Shown: positions 15,738 through 24,385, counted from the first letter of the stretch. The stretch is DNA of 64,000 nucleotides from Rhodococcus rhodnii (GCA_000720375.1 JOAA01000032.1:124001-188000); one strand, 5' to 3'. Translations and numbers: made by a program. The notes: generated from the sequence alone by a model not told the origin.

Positions 15738-16489
15738 TATGTCACGTCCCGGCGCACGCTCAGGAGCCTGGCCGCGACGGCTGCGGCGATCGCGTAGCCG
15801 ATCATGAGCAACCCGCCTGCCCACACCGGCAGCAGATCGCCAGCGGCGAACGGGCCCGACGACAGGGCGTCCCGTGTCCATCCGCTGACAGCCTTCCCGA
15901 CGCCGGTCGGCGTCCACTTGCCGACCGCGGGAACCATCATGACCAGCGCCCACTCGATGTAGAAGAACCAGACGAACGCGATCGTGATCGCCGCGACCAT
16001 GTTGCGGATCAACGCGCCCAACCCAGCACCGAGCAAACACCAAAGTGCCGTGCTCACAACAGAACCCAGCACAACCCATGGAACGTCCGGAGTCCACACT
16101 GGATAGTCATACGCGGACAACAGGATGGCTACGACCGGAGTTGTCACGGCAGCTGCCGCTACGCCGAGAACCAGGCCGATCACGGTGCTGGTCAACAGCT
16201 TCGCGGTGATCACGTGACCGCGTTTCGGAGTGACGAGGAACGCCCACGTGATCGTGCGGTGGCGGTACTCGCTGGCCACCACGATGATTCCGATGATCAT
16301 CGCGAACACGTAACCCTGTTGCGCCATGCTGTAAGCGCCGTCGACCAAGCGCTCGTTCACCGTCTCCGGCCGGATGAACACGACCACCTGCAGAACGCCC
16401 CAGCCGACGCACGTCACCACCGCGATCGCGGCCACCAGCCACATCGACCGGGTCATCCGCCGAAGTTCCGCACTGACCAAGTCGATCAT
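15737..16489 (-). CDS. ABC-2 type permease
   Basis: A 250-aa membrane protein with about six segments, of the ABC-2/DrrB-like kind that pairs with a separate ATPase. It begins MIDLVSAELRRMTRS, and the ATG overlaps the stop of the ATPase gene (ATGA), so the two are translationally coupled. EYRHRTITWAFLVTPKRG is the usual cytoplasmic loop of this family. Export of a small molecule or peptide is likely; the substrate is unknown. Confidence 0.88.
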   Translation of the reverse strand: MIDLVSAELRRMTRSMWLVAAIAVVTCVGWGVLQVVVFIRPETVNERLVDGAYSMAQQGYVFAMIIGIIVVASEYRHRTITWAFLVTPKRGHVITAKLLTSTVIGLVLGVAAAAVTTPVVAILLSAYDYPVWTPDVPWVVLGSVVSTALWCLLGAGLGALIRNMVAAITIAFVWFFYIEWALVMMVPAVGKWTPTGVGKAVSGWTRDALSSGPFAAGDLLPVWAGGLLMIGYAIAAAVAARLLSVRRDVT

Positions 16490-17169
16490 GACCTCACCAG
16501 CTCCAGATAGGTGTCTTCCAGGCTGCCGAACTCCTGCAGCGGGCCCGAGGCGACCAGCCTGCCGTGGTTGATGACGATCACCTCGTCGATGGTCTTGGCC
16601 ATCTCGGTGAGCACGTGGCTTGACACCAGGATCGTGCGGCCGTCGACGGCGAGCGCGCGCAGGAATCCGCGTAGCCAATGGATTCCTTCGGGATCAAGGC
16701 CGTTGGCTGGCTCGTCGAGGATGAGCACGGGCGGATCTCCCAGCAACGCGCTGGCGACAGCCAGCCGCTGCCGCATCCCCAGTGAGAAACCGCCGATCCG
16801 GCGGGTCGCGGCCGATCGCAGATCCACCAAGTCAAGCACTTCGTCCGCCCGGTCATGGGAAATCCCCGCGGCCGTGCACAAGACCCGCAAGTGAGTGCGC
16901 GCGGCGTGGCCTGGGTGGAACGCGGTCGACTCCAGCACAGCGCCAACCGACTTGATCGGCGCTGTGAGGTCCACGTACCGCCCGCCGTCGATGGTCGCCG
17001 TGCCCGAAGACGGGCTGACCAGGCCCAAGATCATGCGCAACGTGGTGGTCTTGCCCGCACCGTTCGGTCCGAGGAAGCCGGTGACCGAACCCGGCTGGAC
17101 CGTGAACGACAGGCCGTCCACCGCGTGCACATCGCCGAACCTCTTGCTCAGCTTTTCGACTGCTATCAC
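16486..17169 (-). CDS. ABC transporter ATPase
   Basis: A 227-aa ATPase with Walker A GPNGAGKT, signature FSLGMRQRLA (LSGGQ variant common in ABC-2 exporters), Walker B LILDEPANGLDPEG and switch His in SSHV. I chose the GTG at 17169 (VIAVEKLSKRFG); an ATG at 17205 would add 12 residues and lacks a ribosome site. It couples with the permease and is divergent from a two-component system that may sense the same compound. Confidence 0.9.
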   Translation of the reverse strand: MIAVEKLSKRFGDVHAVDGLSFTVQPGSVTGFLGPNGAGKTTTLRMILGLVSPSSGTATIDGGRYVDLTAPIKSVGAVLESTAFHPGHAARTHLRVLCTAAGISHDRADEVLDLVDLRSAATRRIGGFSLGMRQRLAVASALLGDPPVLILDEPANGLDPEGIHWLRGFLRALAVDGRTILVSSHVLTEMAKTIDEVIVINHGRLVASGPLQEFGSLEDTYLELVRS

Positions 17170-17215
17170 GGGTATCAGCCTGTCGCGGACAAGTGCCCAG
17201 GTCATGGGTCTCAGG

Positions 17216-17265
17216 CTGGGTCTTGCGCGGGTGGAGACGGCTCCAACCCGAGGTGGAGGACCCAG
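17216..17265. promoter_or_regulatory. Large two-level inverted repeat
   Basis: CTGGGTC (17216-17222) faces GACCCAG (17259-17265), with inner arms CGGGTGGAG and CTCCAACCCG around ACGG. It sits between the divergent ABC ATPase and histidine kinase starts, 19 bases before the kinase GTG. It may be an operator or an RNA hairpin in the kinase leader. Confidence 0.4.
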
Positions 17266-17283
17266 CCCGGGATCGCGGGTACG

Positions 17284-18378
17284 GTGACCGACGTGGGTAG
17301 ATGGCGGTACGCGGTGTGGACCGTGGTCGTGGCGTACATGGTCGTGGGACCGATCCCGGCCTTGAGCACCTCGTTGGAGTTGCACGGCTGGTCGGGGCCT
17401 GTTGTGGACTGCCTGCTCTACGTAGCCGCAACGGCCTTCTGCTACTTCGCATACCGCGATCGCGAGCACGCCATCTGGTGGCTGGCCGCTGCGGCGCTGC
17501 TCGGCGTTTTCCTGAGCTACCACACCGCCTACTTCGGCACGAGCTTGATGTTCCTTGTGGTGTGGTTGGCTCCCTTCTGCGTCCGGCTCTGGCAGGCGCT
17601 GGTCCTGACCGCTTCGACAGCGGTGGCGTTCATCGTGACGTCCGTGGCGATCTCGCTGGATCCGGCGGCGATCTTCGGTATCAGCTTCGCCCTTGGCTGG
17701 GCTGGTTTCATCGCCGCCGTGCTGAATCAACTCGGGGTCACCCGCAGGCAGACGAGGGCCATTGCCGAAGCAGAGGCACGTACCGCGGTGCTGGGGGAGC
17801 GGCAACGGCTTGCCCGCGAGATCCACGACATCCTCGCGCATTCCTTGTCCGCTCAAGTCGTTCACCTGGAAGGCGCCCGGCTGCTGCTGGAACAAGGCGG
17901 AGACCGTGACGTCATCCTCGACCGGGTGATCCGGTCCGGGGATCTCGCGCGGTCCGGTCTTGAGGAGTCCAAACAGGCCGTCGCGGCACTGCGCGGCGAC
18001 CACACGCCGCTCGTGGACCAGTTGGAGGAATTGGCAAAGCAGTTCCGGTCGACCACTGGCCGGTCGTGCGAGGTCTCGATCTCCGGTGACGCCGGGCAGT
18101 TGGCCCCGGAGGCTTGGCTGGCTGTGGTTCGTACCGCGCAGGAAGCGTTGACGAACGCGCACAAGCACGCGCCCGAGGCGCAAGTCGTGATGGCCTTGCG
18201 GTGTGCGGAGGACTGGTGCGAACTCGAAGTCCGGGACACCGGCGGGAAACCCGTCGAGTCCACAGGGAACGGTTACGGGCTGGTGGGAATGCGGGAACGA
18301 GCCGAGCTGATCGGCGGCACACTGGACGCGGGACCGGTGGCGGATGGCTTCCGGGTCCGGTTGCGGGTGCCCGCATGA
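17284..18378 (+). CDS. NarL-type sensor histidine kinase
   Basis: A 364-aa membrane kinase starting at GTG 17284. Five or six membrane segments fill the first 150 residues, then HisKA_3 (LAREIHDILAHSLSAQVVH, phospho-acceptor His) and HATPase_c (QEALTNAHKHAP; GNGYGLVGMRERAELIGG). Its stop overlaps the response-regulator ATG (ATGA). Together they form a two-component pair. The divergent ABC exporter suggests a detoxification or envelope-stress circuit. Confidence 0.9.
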   Translation: MTDVGRWRYAVWTVVVAYMVVGPIPALSTSLELHGWSGPVVDCLLYVAATAFCYFAYRDREHAIWWLAAAALLGVFLSYHTAYFGTSLMFLVVWLAPFCVRLWQALVLTASTAVAFIVTSVAISLDPAAIFGISFALGWAGFIAAVLNQLGVTRRQTRAIAEAEARTAVLGERQRLAREIHDILAHSLSAQVVHLEGARLLLEQGGDRDVILDRVIRSGDLARSGLEESKQAVAALRGDHTPLVDQLEELAKQFRSTTGRSCEVSISGDAGQLAPEAWLAVVRTAQEALTNAHKHAPEAQVVMALRCAEDWCELEVRDTGGKPVESTGNGYGLVGMRERAELIGGTLDAGPVADGFRVRLRVPA

Positions 18379-19013
18379 CCCGGGTGATCGTTGTGGACGA
18401 TCAGACCGTCGTCCGGGAGGGCCTTGTCCTGCTGTTGCAGCTCTTGCCGGGCATCGAGGTGGTCGGTGCCGCCGCCGGTGGGGAGGAAGCGCTTCGGCTG
18501 GTGGCCACTGAACGGCCGGACGTGGTGCTGATGGACCTCCGGATGCCCAAAATGGACGGTGTGGAGGCGACGAAACGGGTTCGTGCCGAGCATCCGGACA
18601 CGCAGGTGGTCGTGCTCACCACGTATTCCGACGACGAATCGGTGTTCGCCGCGCTCAGAGCCGGAGCACGGGGATATCTGACGAAAGACGCGCGGGCGGG
18701 GGAGATCGCGGAAGCCGTCGCGGCGGTCCAGCGTGGCGAAGCCCAGTTCGACCCGGCCATCCAACGCCGCCTCGCCGAGACGGTCACCAGCAGGGCGGTG
18801 TCCACCGAGGGCCTGCCGGACGGCCTGACGCCACGGGAAGCAGACGTGTTGCGGCTGATCGCGGAAGGCCGCTCGAACACCGAGATCGCCGGCCAGCTGG
18901 TGATCACCGAGGCGACCGTGAAAACCCACATCAACAATCTCTTCGCCAAAATAGGCGTACGTGACCGCGCCCAAGCGGTCACGTACGCATTCAGGCGAGG
19001 ACTCGTCGGTTAG
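18375..19013 (+). CDS. NarL/FixJ response regulator
   Basis: A 212-aa regulator with a receiver domain (VVDDQ; phosphorylation Asp in VLMDLRMPKMDG; Lys in LTKDA) and a C-terminal LuxR-type HTH (LTPREADVLRLIAEGRSN ending FAKIGVRDRAQAV). It is translationally coupled to the kinase gene before it. Likely targets are the divergent ABC genes. Confidence 0.93.
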   Translation: MTRVIVVDDQTVVREGLVLLLQLLPGIEVVGAAAGGEEALRLVATERPDVVLMDLRMPKMDGVEATKRVRAEHPDTQVVVLTTYSDDESVFAALRAGARGYLTKDARAGEIAEAVAAVQRGEAQFDPAIQRRLAETVTSRAVSTEGLPDGLTPREADVLRLIAEGRSNTEIAGQLVITEATVKTHINNLFAKIGVRDRAQAVTYAFRRGLVG

Positions 19014-19115
19014 TGCCGCGTGACCCCGCTCCCTTGGCCTTGCTGGGGCTCAAATCGCCCCTGGCGGCACCGACCGGAACGCCGAAAGACAACCAGTATT
19101 CCAGGCGTCCCGGCG

Positions 19116-21116
19116 TCACCCCTGACGGCAGCGGTACGTCACATCGTCCACGGTGACGGTGTCGCCGATGGCGTACGCGATGCCGACGGCCCAATCCGGC
19201 GTCGGATCGGTCAGGAACACGTTGTCCTGCGTCTCCACACCGGTGTTGGTACGGATGATCTGGCCGAGCGTCTGCCGGTAGGTGATGCCGTAACGGCGTT
19301 CGATCTCGCCCAGGGCCGGGTCGTTCAGGTAGAAGAACCGGTCGCCGTCCCGCAGGGTCTCGAACTGCTTGCGCCAGATGGCGTGTTGCAACTCGCCGAA
19401 TTCCTTGCCCGGCAGGTGGCGTTCAGCGATCATCCCAGTGAACGCGTCGAGGTTGCTCACGTTTCCGCCGTGCGTCGCGCTCAGCCGCGCGGCCAGCGTG
19501 CTACGCCGGACGCCTGAGACGCCGTGGCTGTCGGCCGCCGGGCTACCCAGCAGGATGTCACGGCCACGGATGTCGGACAGTCTGGTGAAGTCCATGATGT
19601 CCGGGTCGTTGTTCGGGTTGGCCGGGTCGATTTCCGGGTCACGCGGGAACTGGCTGGTCGATTCGCCCGTGATGGCGGTGAAGCTGGTCTTCGGCGCCAG
19701 GCCGTACGCCCGCCGCAGATCGTTGTACAGCGGCAGCCCATGGTCACGCCCGCGGGCGATGTCGATCGCGCCGAGGTCGCTCACGCCACGGAAGCACTTG
19801 GGCAGTTCGGGCCCGTCAAGGCAGTCCGGGTTGCCGGGCACCGGGATCTGGAACAGCACACTGCGCAGCTGGTTGTCGATCTGTTCGTCGTTCTTGTACT
19901 GCGCCTCGCCGCCGAGGCCCTTGAGCACCGGGCCGATGCCGACCTTGGCCATCAGGTCCGGGTTGAAGAAGGCGATGTTCAGCGGAACGACGAGGGCGAT
20001 CTCGTCGCCTTCGTGCTCGACCTCGATACCAGCCGCCTCGAACTGTTCGAGCTGTTCCTCGGTGTACTGATCCGCGGCCGCGATTGGTTCGAGCTCACCG
20101 TGGATCATGCTGTGCGCGCGATAGCCGACGACTGCGAACTCGTTGGACAGTGCGGAGTTCACATTACGGTTGTAGCCGCGGTAAGGCGACAGCGTGACGC
20201 CCAGCGCCGGCAGGAACTCGTTGTACGTGATGTACTGCTGCTGCGCGCCGACCACCCGGCGTGCGATCTCGAACTTCTCCTGCTGCGACAGCGTGTTCGG
20301 CAGCCGGTTGACGATCCTGTTGTGCTCCAACGCGAACAGTGTGTGTGTCGCGGTCAGTCCCCAGTTCTCGTTGGCTCGGACGTCACCGGCGACCATCGCG
20401 CGCCCCGGGTTGGGCCGCAGGTGCCCGGCGGCGTCCATCGGCGGTGCGGCGTTGACGTTGCCGCGTGCGTCACGACGTGGCAGCAAACCGTTGTCCAGCA
20501 AGAGTCTGCCGCTGTTGTTCGCCATGTTGCCGTCGACTGGCCCTTCCCGCAACCATTCGAGCCGCTGCGGTGTTCCTCCGTAGACGGAGAATCCATCGAT
20601 ATAGCTGGAGACCGTGTTGATCTGTTGACGGACCACGTTGCCCGTTCCGGTTCCGGGCGCCGCCGGGGTGCGCACGAAACCAATGGATCCGAGGTCGTTG
20701 GTGAACTGTTCGAGCGGATCGTTGCCGTTGAACCGGATCGGCGCGTTCTCGCCGCCCGCTTCCTGGCGCAGGCCGAAAGTATGGTCCATGAACTGTCCCC
20801 ATGCGAATCCCCATTGGGTGACTCTGCTTTCGGAGAACAGATTCTGTGCCACATCGCTGAAAACCCGGTTGCTGACGGCACGTGGTTCCGGCCCGCCGAC
20901 GGGACGTGCGATCCCGTCGGCGTAGTTGGCCGGCGCCACCCGGATGTACGGAGTGTTGGTACGCCCCCAGGTCGGGTTTGCCAGGTTGTTGCAACTGCCA
21001 TCCAGGGTGCGGATGGTGATCGTCGAACATCCTTCTTGGGCAGGTGCTATTGTGGCTGTCAGCGGGAAAACGACGAGAATCGCTCCGACCAGCGCCACAG
21101 GCCGGCATCTTCGCAT
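19116..21116 (-). CDS. Secreted animal-type haem peroxidase with truncated chitin-binding end
   Basis: A 666-aa exported protein. I chose the ATG at 21116, which has AAAGG upstream, over a GTG at 21131. Animal haem peroxidase marks: GQFMDHTFG (distal His), VVGYRAHSMIH (proximal His), IDIARGRDHGLP and a long helical core. Such enzymes oxidise halides or phenols with H2O2. The last 24 residues (WAVGIAYAIGDTVTVDD...) match the start of a CBM5/12 carbohydrate module, but a TGA stops it before its second half. Another CBM5/12 lies in the AA10 gene at 22.9 kb. Confidence 0.88.
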   Translation of the reverse strand: MRRCRPVALVGAILVVFPLTATIAPAQEGCSTITIRTLDGSCNNLANPTWGRTNTPYIRVAPANYADGIARPVGGPEPRAVSNRVFSDVAQNLFSESRVTQWGFAWGQFMDHTFGLRQEAGGENAPIRFNGNDPLEQFTNDLGSIGFVRTPAAPGTGTGNVVRQQINTVSSYIDGFSVYGGTPQRLEWLREGPVDGNMANNSGRLLLDNGLLPRRDARGNVNAAPPMDAAGHLRPNPGRAMVAGDVRANENWGLTATHTLFALEHNRIVNRLPNTLSQQEKFEIARRVVGAQQQYITYNEFLPALGVTLSPYRGYNRNVNSALSNEFAVVGYRAHSMIHGELEPIAAADQYTEEQLEQFEAAGIEVEHEGDEIALVVPLNIAFFNPDLMAKVGIGPVLKGLGGEAQYKNDEQIDNQLRSVLFQIPVPGNPDCLDGPELPKCFRGVSDLGAIDIARGRDHGLPLYNDLRRAYGLAPKTSFTAITGESTSQFPRDPEIDPANPNNDPDIMDFTRLSDIRGRDILLGSPAADSHGVSGVRRSTLAARLSATHGGNVSNLDAFTGMIAERHLPGKEFGELQHAIWRKQFETLRDGDRFFYLNDPALGEIERRYGITYRQTLGQIIRTNTGVETQDNVFLTDPTPDWAVGIAYAIGDTVTVDDVTYRCRQG

Positions 21117-21256
21117 CGGGAGACCTTTCACAAGGCGTGCAGGGGTGAGCTGGCCGGGCGACAGGCGGCGGGGCCAGTGACGATCAAGCGTAGTCCCGCT
21201 TCATCGGCTCACGACATGACAAGCTTGCCTTAGGACTGATGGTCTTCCCTCACGTG

Positions 21257-21291
21257 CGAAACCCCCTTCCCGGGAAGGGAAGGAGGTTTCG
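21257..21291 (-). terminator. Strong hairpin between convergent-spaced minus genes
   Basis: CGAAACCCCCTTCCC faces GGGAAGGAGGTTTCG with one mismatch in 15 pairs and a 5-base loop. It lies just downstream of the DUF4190-like gene and upstream of the peroxidase, so it likely ends the former. Confidence 0.6.
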
Positions 21292-21306
21292 GTCCAATGG
21301 GGCGGA

Positions 21307-21543
21307 TCAGCTCACGGCGAGATACCCGAGCACGAATCCCAGTATGGTGGCCATCACCGAGACCGGGATGGCCCATTTGCCAAGCACTTTGTCACCTGTC
21401 GCGTACGCGACGATGGCGAGCGCGATCGCCGCGAGCCCGAACACGATGGGTAGGAAGAGTATCGCGATCGCGGACAGGACGAAGGAAATGATGGCGCACA
21501 CCCGGGCGCCGGTAACCGGTTGCGGACTGGCTGTTTGAGACAA
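21307..21543 (-). CDS. Small DUF4190-like membrane protein
   Basis: A 78-aa protein with two hydrophobic segments (GARVCAIISFVLSAIAILFL and IPVSVMATILGFVLGYLAV) around a short polar turn (YATGDKVLGKW). This is the size and pattern of DUF4190-type proteins common in actinomycetes. Function unknown. Confidence 0.65.
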   Translation of the reverse strand: MSQTASPQPVTGARVCAIISFVLSAIAILFLPIVFGLAAIALAIVAYATGDKVLGKWAIPVSVMATILGFVLGYLAVS

Positions 21544-21669
21544 CGGTCCTCCCAGTGTCTGCCAACGAAAATGTTCTCACTGGGATACCCAAGCCATTGT
21601 GGCCCAATCATCATACTGATGCGGGCGGGCCGCCGTGCGAGGGCGGACGGCGGCCCTGCTGGGGTCCGC

Positions 21670-22296
21670 TCAGCAACGCTTCCAGATGAACCGGTAGCGG
21701 TTGTTGGGGTTGCGGTCGGGCGAGTCCATCGAGATCCAGCTCGATGTGACCTGCGGGTTGGACGTTCCCGCGCTCACCCGCAGCGCCGTGTTGATGTTGA
21801 GGTAGCGGTGGTCGCCGCACGGCGCGAACACGACCGAGCCGGGATCGGTGGTGTCCGTCGTGGCCCATTCGTCGCGCATCGGGCCGTTGAACTGATGCAC
21901 GCGCCGCGCGGTGCTCGCAGAGCCTTGGAAGTAGTAGTTCGCGCTCTGCCACGCCTGTGCGCCCGCGGCAAGGTTGATCCGGCCGGAGTAGTCCGCGCGC
22001 ACGATCCCGAACGTGAATCCGCCCGGAACCCGGACATCCAGGCTGAGCTGGCAATTCTTCCTGATGTCGGTCGGGTCCGCGCCGACACCGACCCTGGCGA
22101 CGTAACTGCGGTGGATGAGGATGAACTCGGAATTGTCGTCGGCGACCGCGACCTCGGTCGTTCCGGCCGGGCAGCCGGATCCGTTGGCGGTGACGACATC
22201 CACGGTGACCCGCCCGACCGGGACATCGTCCGCGGCCGTCACCGTCGGCGCATTGACGGATAACGCCACAACAAGGGCAAGCAACGTACTGATCAT
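21670..22296 (-). CDS. Secreted DUF4360-like protein
   Basis: A 208-aa exported protein from the ATG at 22296 (AAAGGTG seven bases upstream); codons further upstream are non-coding. Signal peptide MISTLLALVVALSVNAP. The mature part has four conserved Cys and ends in RFIWKRC, as in DUF4360 proteins of actinobacteria and fungi. It is extracellular, and no enzymatic motif is known to me. Confidence 0.7.
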   Translation of the reverse strand: MISTLLALVVALSVNAPTVTAADDVPVGRVTVDVVTANGSGCPAGTTEVAVADDNSEFILIHRSYVARVGVGADPTDIRKNCQLSLDVRVPGGFTFGIVRADYSGRINLAAGAQAWQSANYYFQGSASTARRVHQFNGPMRDEWATTDTTDPGSVVFAPCGDHRYLNINTALRVSAGTSNPQVTSSWISMDSPDRNPNNRYRFIWKRC

Positions 22297-22624
22297 GAGG
22301 CACCTTTCGAATGCAAACCATTCCGGTAGCGGGCCCTGCACGCAGGGTAGCCCCGTCGCCGCATAAGAAAAGCCGACGGATGGAGCAATACGTTGCTCAG
22401 CCTGATTGGCGGACAATTCCCCATGTATTCAGGATTATGATCCGACGACAGCATCAATCCCATTCTCCGGCACAGTCCATAACAGACTTACCCAGTATTC
22501 CCGGCCGTCCACTCGGGAGGTGCGGTCGCCGGCGGTGTGGCCGGGAGCACATTCACGGCGGGGCTTGATCGGGATCGGGGCTTGTACTAAGTCCGGTAAA
22601 CCCGTTGGCGCGCAGTGGGTCTTG
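22297..22624. other. Intergenic region without a recognisable gene
   Basis: This holds the upstream region of the DUF4360 gene and the far upstream region of the AA10 gene. I see only a small inverted repeat GAGCAA-TACG-TTGCTC (22383-22398). Short frames here have no ribosome site or family match. Confidence 0.5.
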
Positions 22625-22640
22625 ACTGGTGTAAACCATT
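22625..22640. promoter_or_regulatory. DasR-like operator (dre), distal
   Basis: ACTGGTGTAAACCATT matches 13 of 16 positions of the Streptomyces dre consensus (ACTGGTCTAGACCA plus flank) and keeps the TGGT-N4-ACCA dyad. It lies 267 bp before the AA10 start. DasR is the N-acetylglucosamine-responsive repressor of chitin genes. Confidence 0.5.
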
Positions 22641-22793
22641 TCATCGCGGTGAACCGCCAGTTCGGCCGGTGGGGCGTGATCGCGATATGCCGTGCGTGCA
22701 TAGCTGAACCGAACGCGCATATGCCTCGTACTCATCGATAAGGCAAGGACTGTCCAGTGGGAGGTGACCACAGTGGACGGCACGCGTCGCCGC

Positions 22794-22820
22794 TTGACGG
22801 GTGCCGCAACGGTTTATATG
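22794..22820 (+). promoter_or_regulatory. Possible promoter of the AA10 gene
   Basis: TTGACG (22794-22799) as -35 with TATATG (22815-22820, 15-bp spacing) or TATGGT (22817-22822, 17-bp spacing) as -10. The proximal dre-like site overlaps the -10, which suits repression. Confidence 0.4.
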
Positions 22821-22832
22821 GTCCAGACCAAT
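22817..22832. promoter_or_regulatory. DasR-like operator (dre), proximal
   Basis: TATGGTCCAGACCAAT contains TGGTC-CA-GACCA, one base from the TGGTCTAGACCA core of the dre consensus. It overlaps the likely -10 and lies 74 bp before the AA10 ATG. Confidence 0.62.
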
Positions 22833-22906
22833 CAATCGATCTTGGTTCAGGGGCAGCACGGCGCGAGCTGTCCGCCGCCAGTACGTTCGCTGCGAGGTGT
22901 TTTTCC

Positions 22907-23695
22907 ATGTCCCTGAAACGCACATTGTCCGTAACCGCGGCCGCGGCCGGACTCGCTCCCGCTTTGCTCGTCGTCGTGCCATTCGGGCAGGCCAGTGCAC
23001 ACGGCTACGTCTCATCCCCGGGCAGCAGGCAGGCCCAGTGCGCGGCAGGCACCGTGTCCTGCGGCGAGATCAAGTTCGAGCCGCAGAGCGTGGAAGGCCC
23101 CAAGGGGCTGACCAGCTGCAGCGGTGGCGTCGGCCGGTTCGCCGAACTCGACGACGACAGCAAGGCCTGGCGGGCCTCGTCCGTCGGCGGCTCGGTCGAC
23201 TTCACGTGGACCTTCACCGCACGGCACGCCACCACGAACTACGAGTACTACCTCAACGGCCGCAAGATCGCCGACATCGGCGGCGCCGGCAGGCAGCCGG
23301 CTCCGACCGTCACGCACTCGGTCGACCTCGGCGGCGCGACCGGCAGGCAGAAGTTGTTGGCAGTGTGGAACATCGCTGACACACCCAACGCCTTCTACTC
23401 GTGTGTCGACCTGCAGATCGGTGGCGGCGGTGGCGGCACGCCCCCGCCAACGACCCAGCCGACCACGCCGAAACCGACCACCAGCCAGCCGACGACGCCG
23501 AAGCCACCGCCAACCCAGCCGACGACCAACACGCAGGCACCGCCTGCCGGCGGCGCCGAGTGGAAGCCGAACACCGCTTACCCGGCGGGTGCCGAAGTGA
23601 CGTTCCAAGGTGCGCGGTATCGCATCATTCAGCGCCACACGTCGTTGTCCGGCTGGGAACCGCCTGCCACGCCCGCGCTGTGGAAGAAGCTCTGA
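22907..23695 (+). CDS. AA10 lytic polysaccharide monooxygenase with CBM5/12
   Basis: A 262-aa secreted enzyme. The signal peptide ends QASA, exposing His32 (HGYV) as N-terminal copper ligand; His107 (TARHATTNYEYY) completes the histidine brace. The catalytic core is about 145 residues and ends with FYSCVDLQI. A Pro/Thr/Gln linker follows, then a CBM5/12 (WKPNTAYPAG ... WEPPATPALWKKL) that binds chitin. It oxidatively cleaves crystalline chitin or cellulose outside the cell. Two upstream dre-like sites point to chitin and to control by N-acetylglucosamine. Confidence 0.93.
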   Translation: MSLKRTLSVTAAAAGLAPALLVVVPFGQASAHGYVSSPGSRQAQCAAGTVSCGEIKFEPQSVEGPKGLTSCSGGVGRFAELDDDSKAWRASSVGGSVDFTWTFTARHATTNYEYYLNGRKIADIGGAGRQPAPTVTHSVDLGGATGRQKLLAVWNIADTPNAFYSCVDLQIGGGGGGTPPPTTQPTTPKPTTSQPTTPKPPPTQPTTNTQAPPAGGAEWKPNTAYPAGAEVTFQGARYRIIQRHTSLSGWEPPATPALWKKL

Positions 23696-23713
23696 CCCTG
23701 TAGTCCCTATGGC

Positions 23714-23742
23714 GGCCCGCGTTTCAGAGCCCGGCGCGGGCC
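23714..23742 (+). terminator. GC-rich hairpin after the AA10 gene
   Basis: GGCCCGCG (23714-23721) pairs with CGCGGGCC (23735-23742). There is no T-tract, so it could attenuate rather than end transcription into the DUF305 gene. Confidence 0.45.
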
Positions 23743-23764
23743 CCTGATCAGGAGAACCTCTCAA

Positions 23765-24379
23765 GTGAAGCGCTTCTACCTAGCCATCGCCGCCACAGTC
23801 ACCCTGATAGCCGGTGCCGGGTGCAGTTCCTCCGAACCGGGTTCCGCGTCCCCGGCCGTGCCGCCCGCGCAGGCACCTGTCAACGCCGAGACGAAGTCAG
23901 CGCCCACGGGCGACTTCAACGACGTCGACGTGATGTTCTTGCAGATGATGATCCCGCACCACGAGCAGGGCACGGAAATGGTGCGGCTGGCCGCCAGGAA
24001 CGCGGCCAGGCCGGAGATCAAGGACCTGGTCAGCGCGATCGAGCTGACCCAGGCCGACGAGGCCAAGAACATGACCGGATGGCTGCGGCAGTGGGGCAAG
24101 CCGACCACCGTCGACCCGAACGCGGACGTGCACGTCAACCACGGCGGAATGCCCGCGACCAACCCCGAGGTGATCGCGGAGCTGGCCCGCTCGTCCGGCG
24201 CCGAGTTCGAAAGCAAGTTCCTCAACCTGTTCACCGGGCACCAGGGCGCGGCCGTGGAAATGGCCCAGCGTGCGGTCAGGGAGGGGGCCAGCCGGCCGGT
24301 GAAGGAACTGGCCGACCGGATCGTGAAGTCCCGCAGCGGCCAGATCCAGCAGATGCTCACGCTGCTCGGACAGCAGTGA
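23765..24379 (+). CDS. DUF305 lipoprotein
   Basis: A 204-aa protein from GTG 23765, preceded by AGGAG. The lipobox IAGAGC places Cys20 as the lipidated residue. The DUF305 helical domain has MFLQMMIPHHEQGTEMVRLA and a second His-rich repeat (FTGHQGAAVEMAQRAV). These ferritin-like helical repeats with paired His/Met often occur with copper-related proteins. It lies behind the copper-dependent AA10 gene, so a copper-handling role is plausible but inferred. Confidence 0.87.
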   Translation: MKRFYLAIAATVTLIAGAGCSSSEPGSASPAVPPAQAPVNAETKSAPTGDFNDVDVMFLQMMIPHHEQGTEMVRLAARNAARPEIKDLVSAIELTQADEAKNMTGWLRQWGKPTTVDPNADVHVNHGGMPATNPEVIAELARSSGAEFESKFLNLFTGHQGAAVEMAQRAVREGASRPVKELADRIVKSRSGQIQQMLTLLGQQ

Positions 24380-24385
24380 ACCGGC

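Noticed and set aside
19524..21233. 569-codon frame on the plus strand
   Set aside because: Mirror of the haem peroxidase gene, which has clear motifs on the minus strand.
22641..23015. 124-codon frame on the minus strand overlapping the AA10 start
   Set aside because: Antisense to the AA10 promoter and signal peptide, with no family match.
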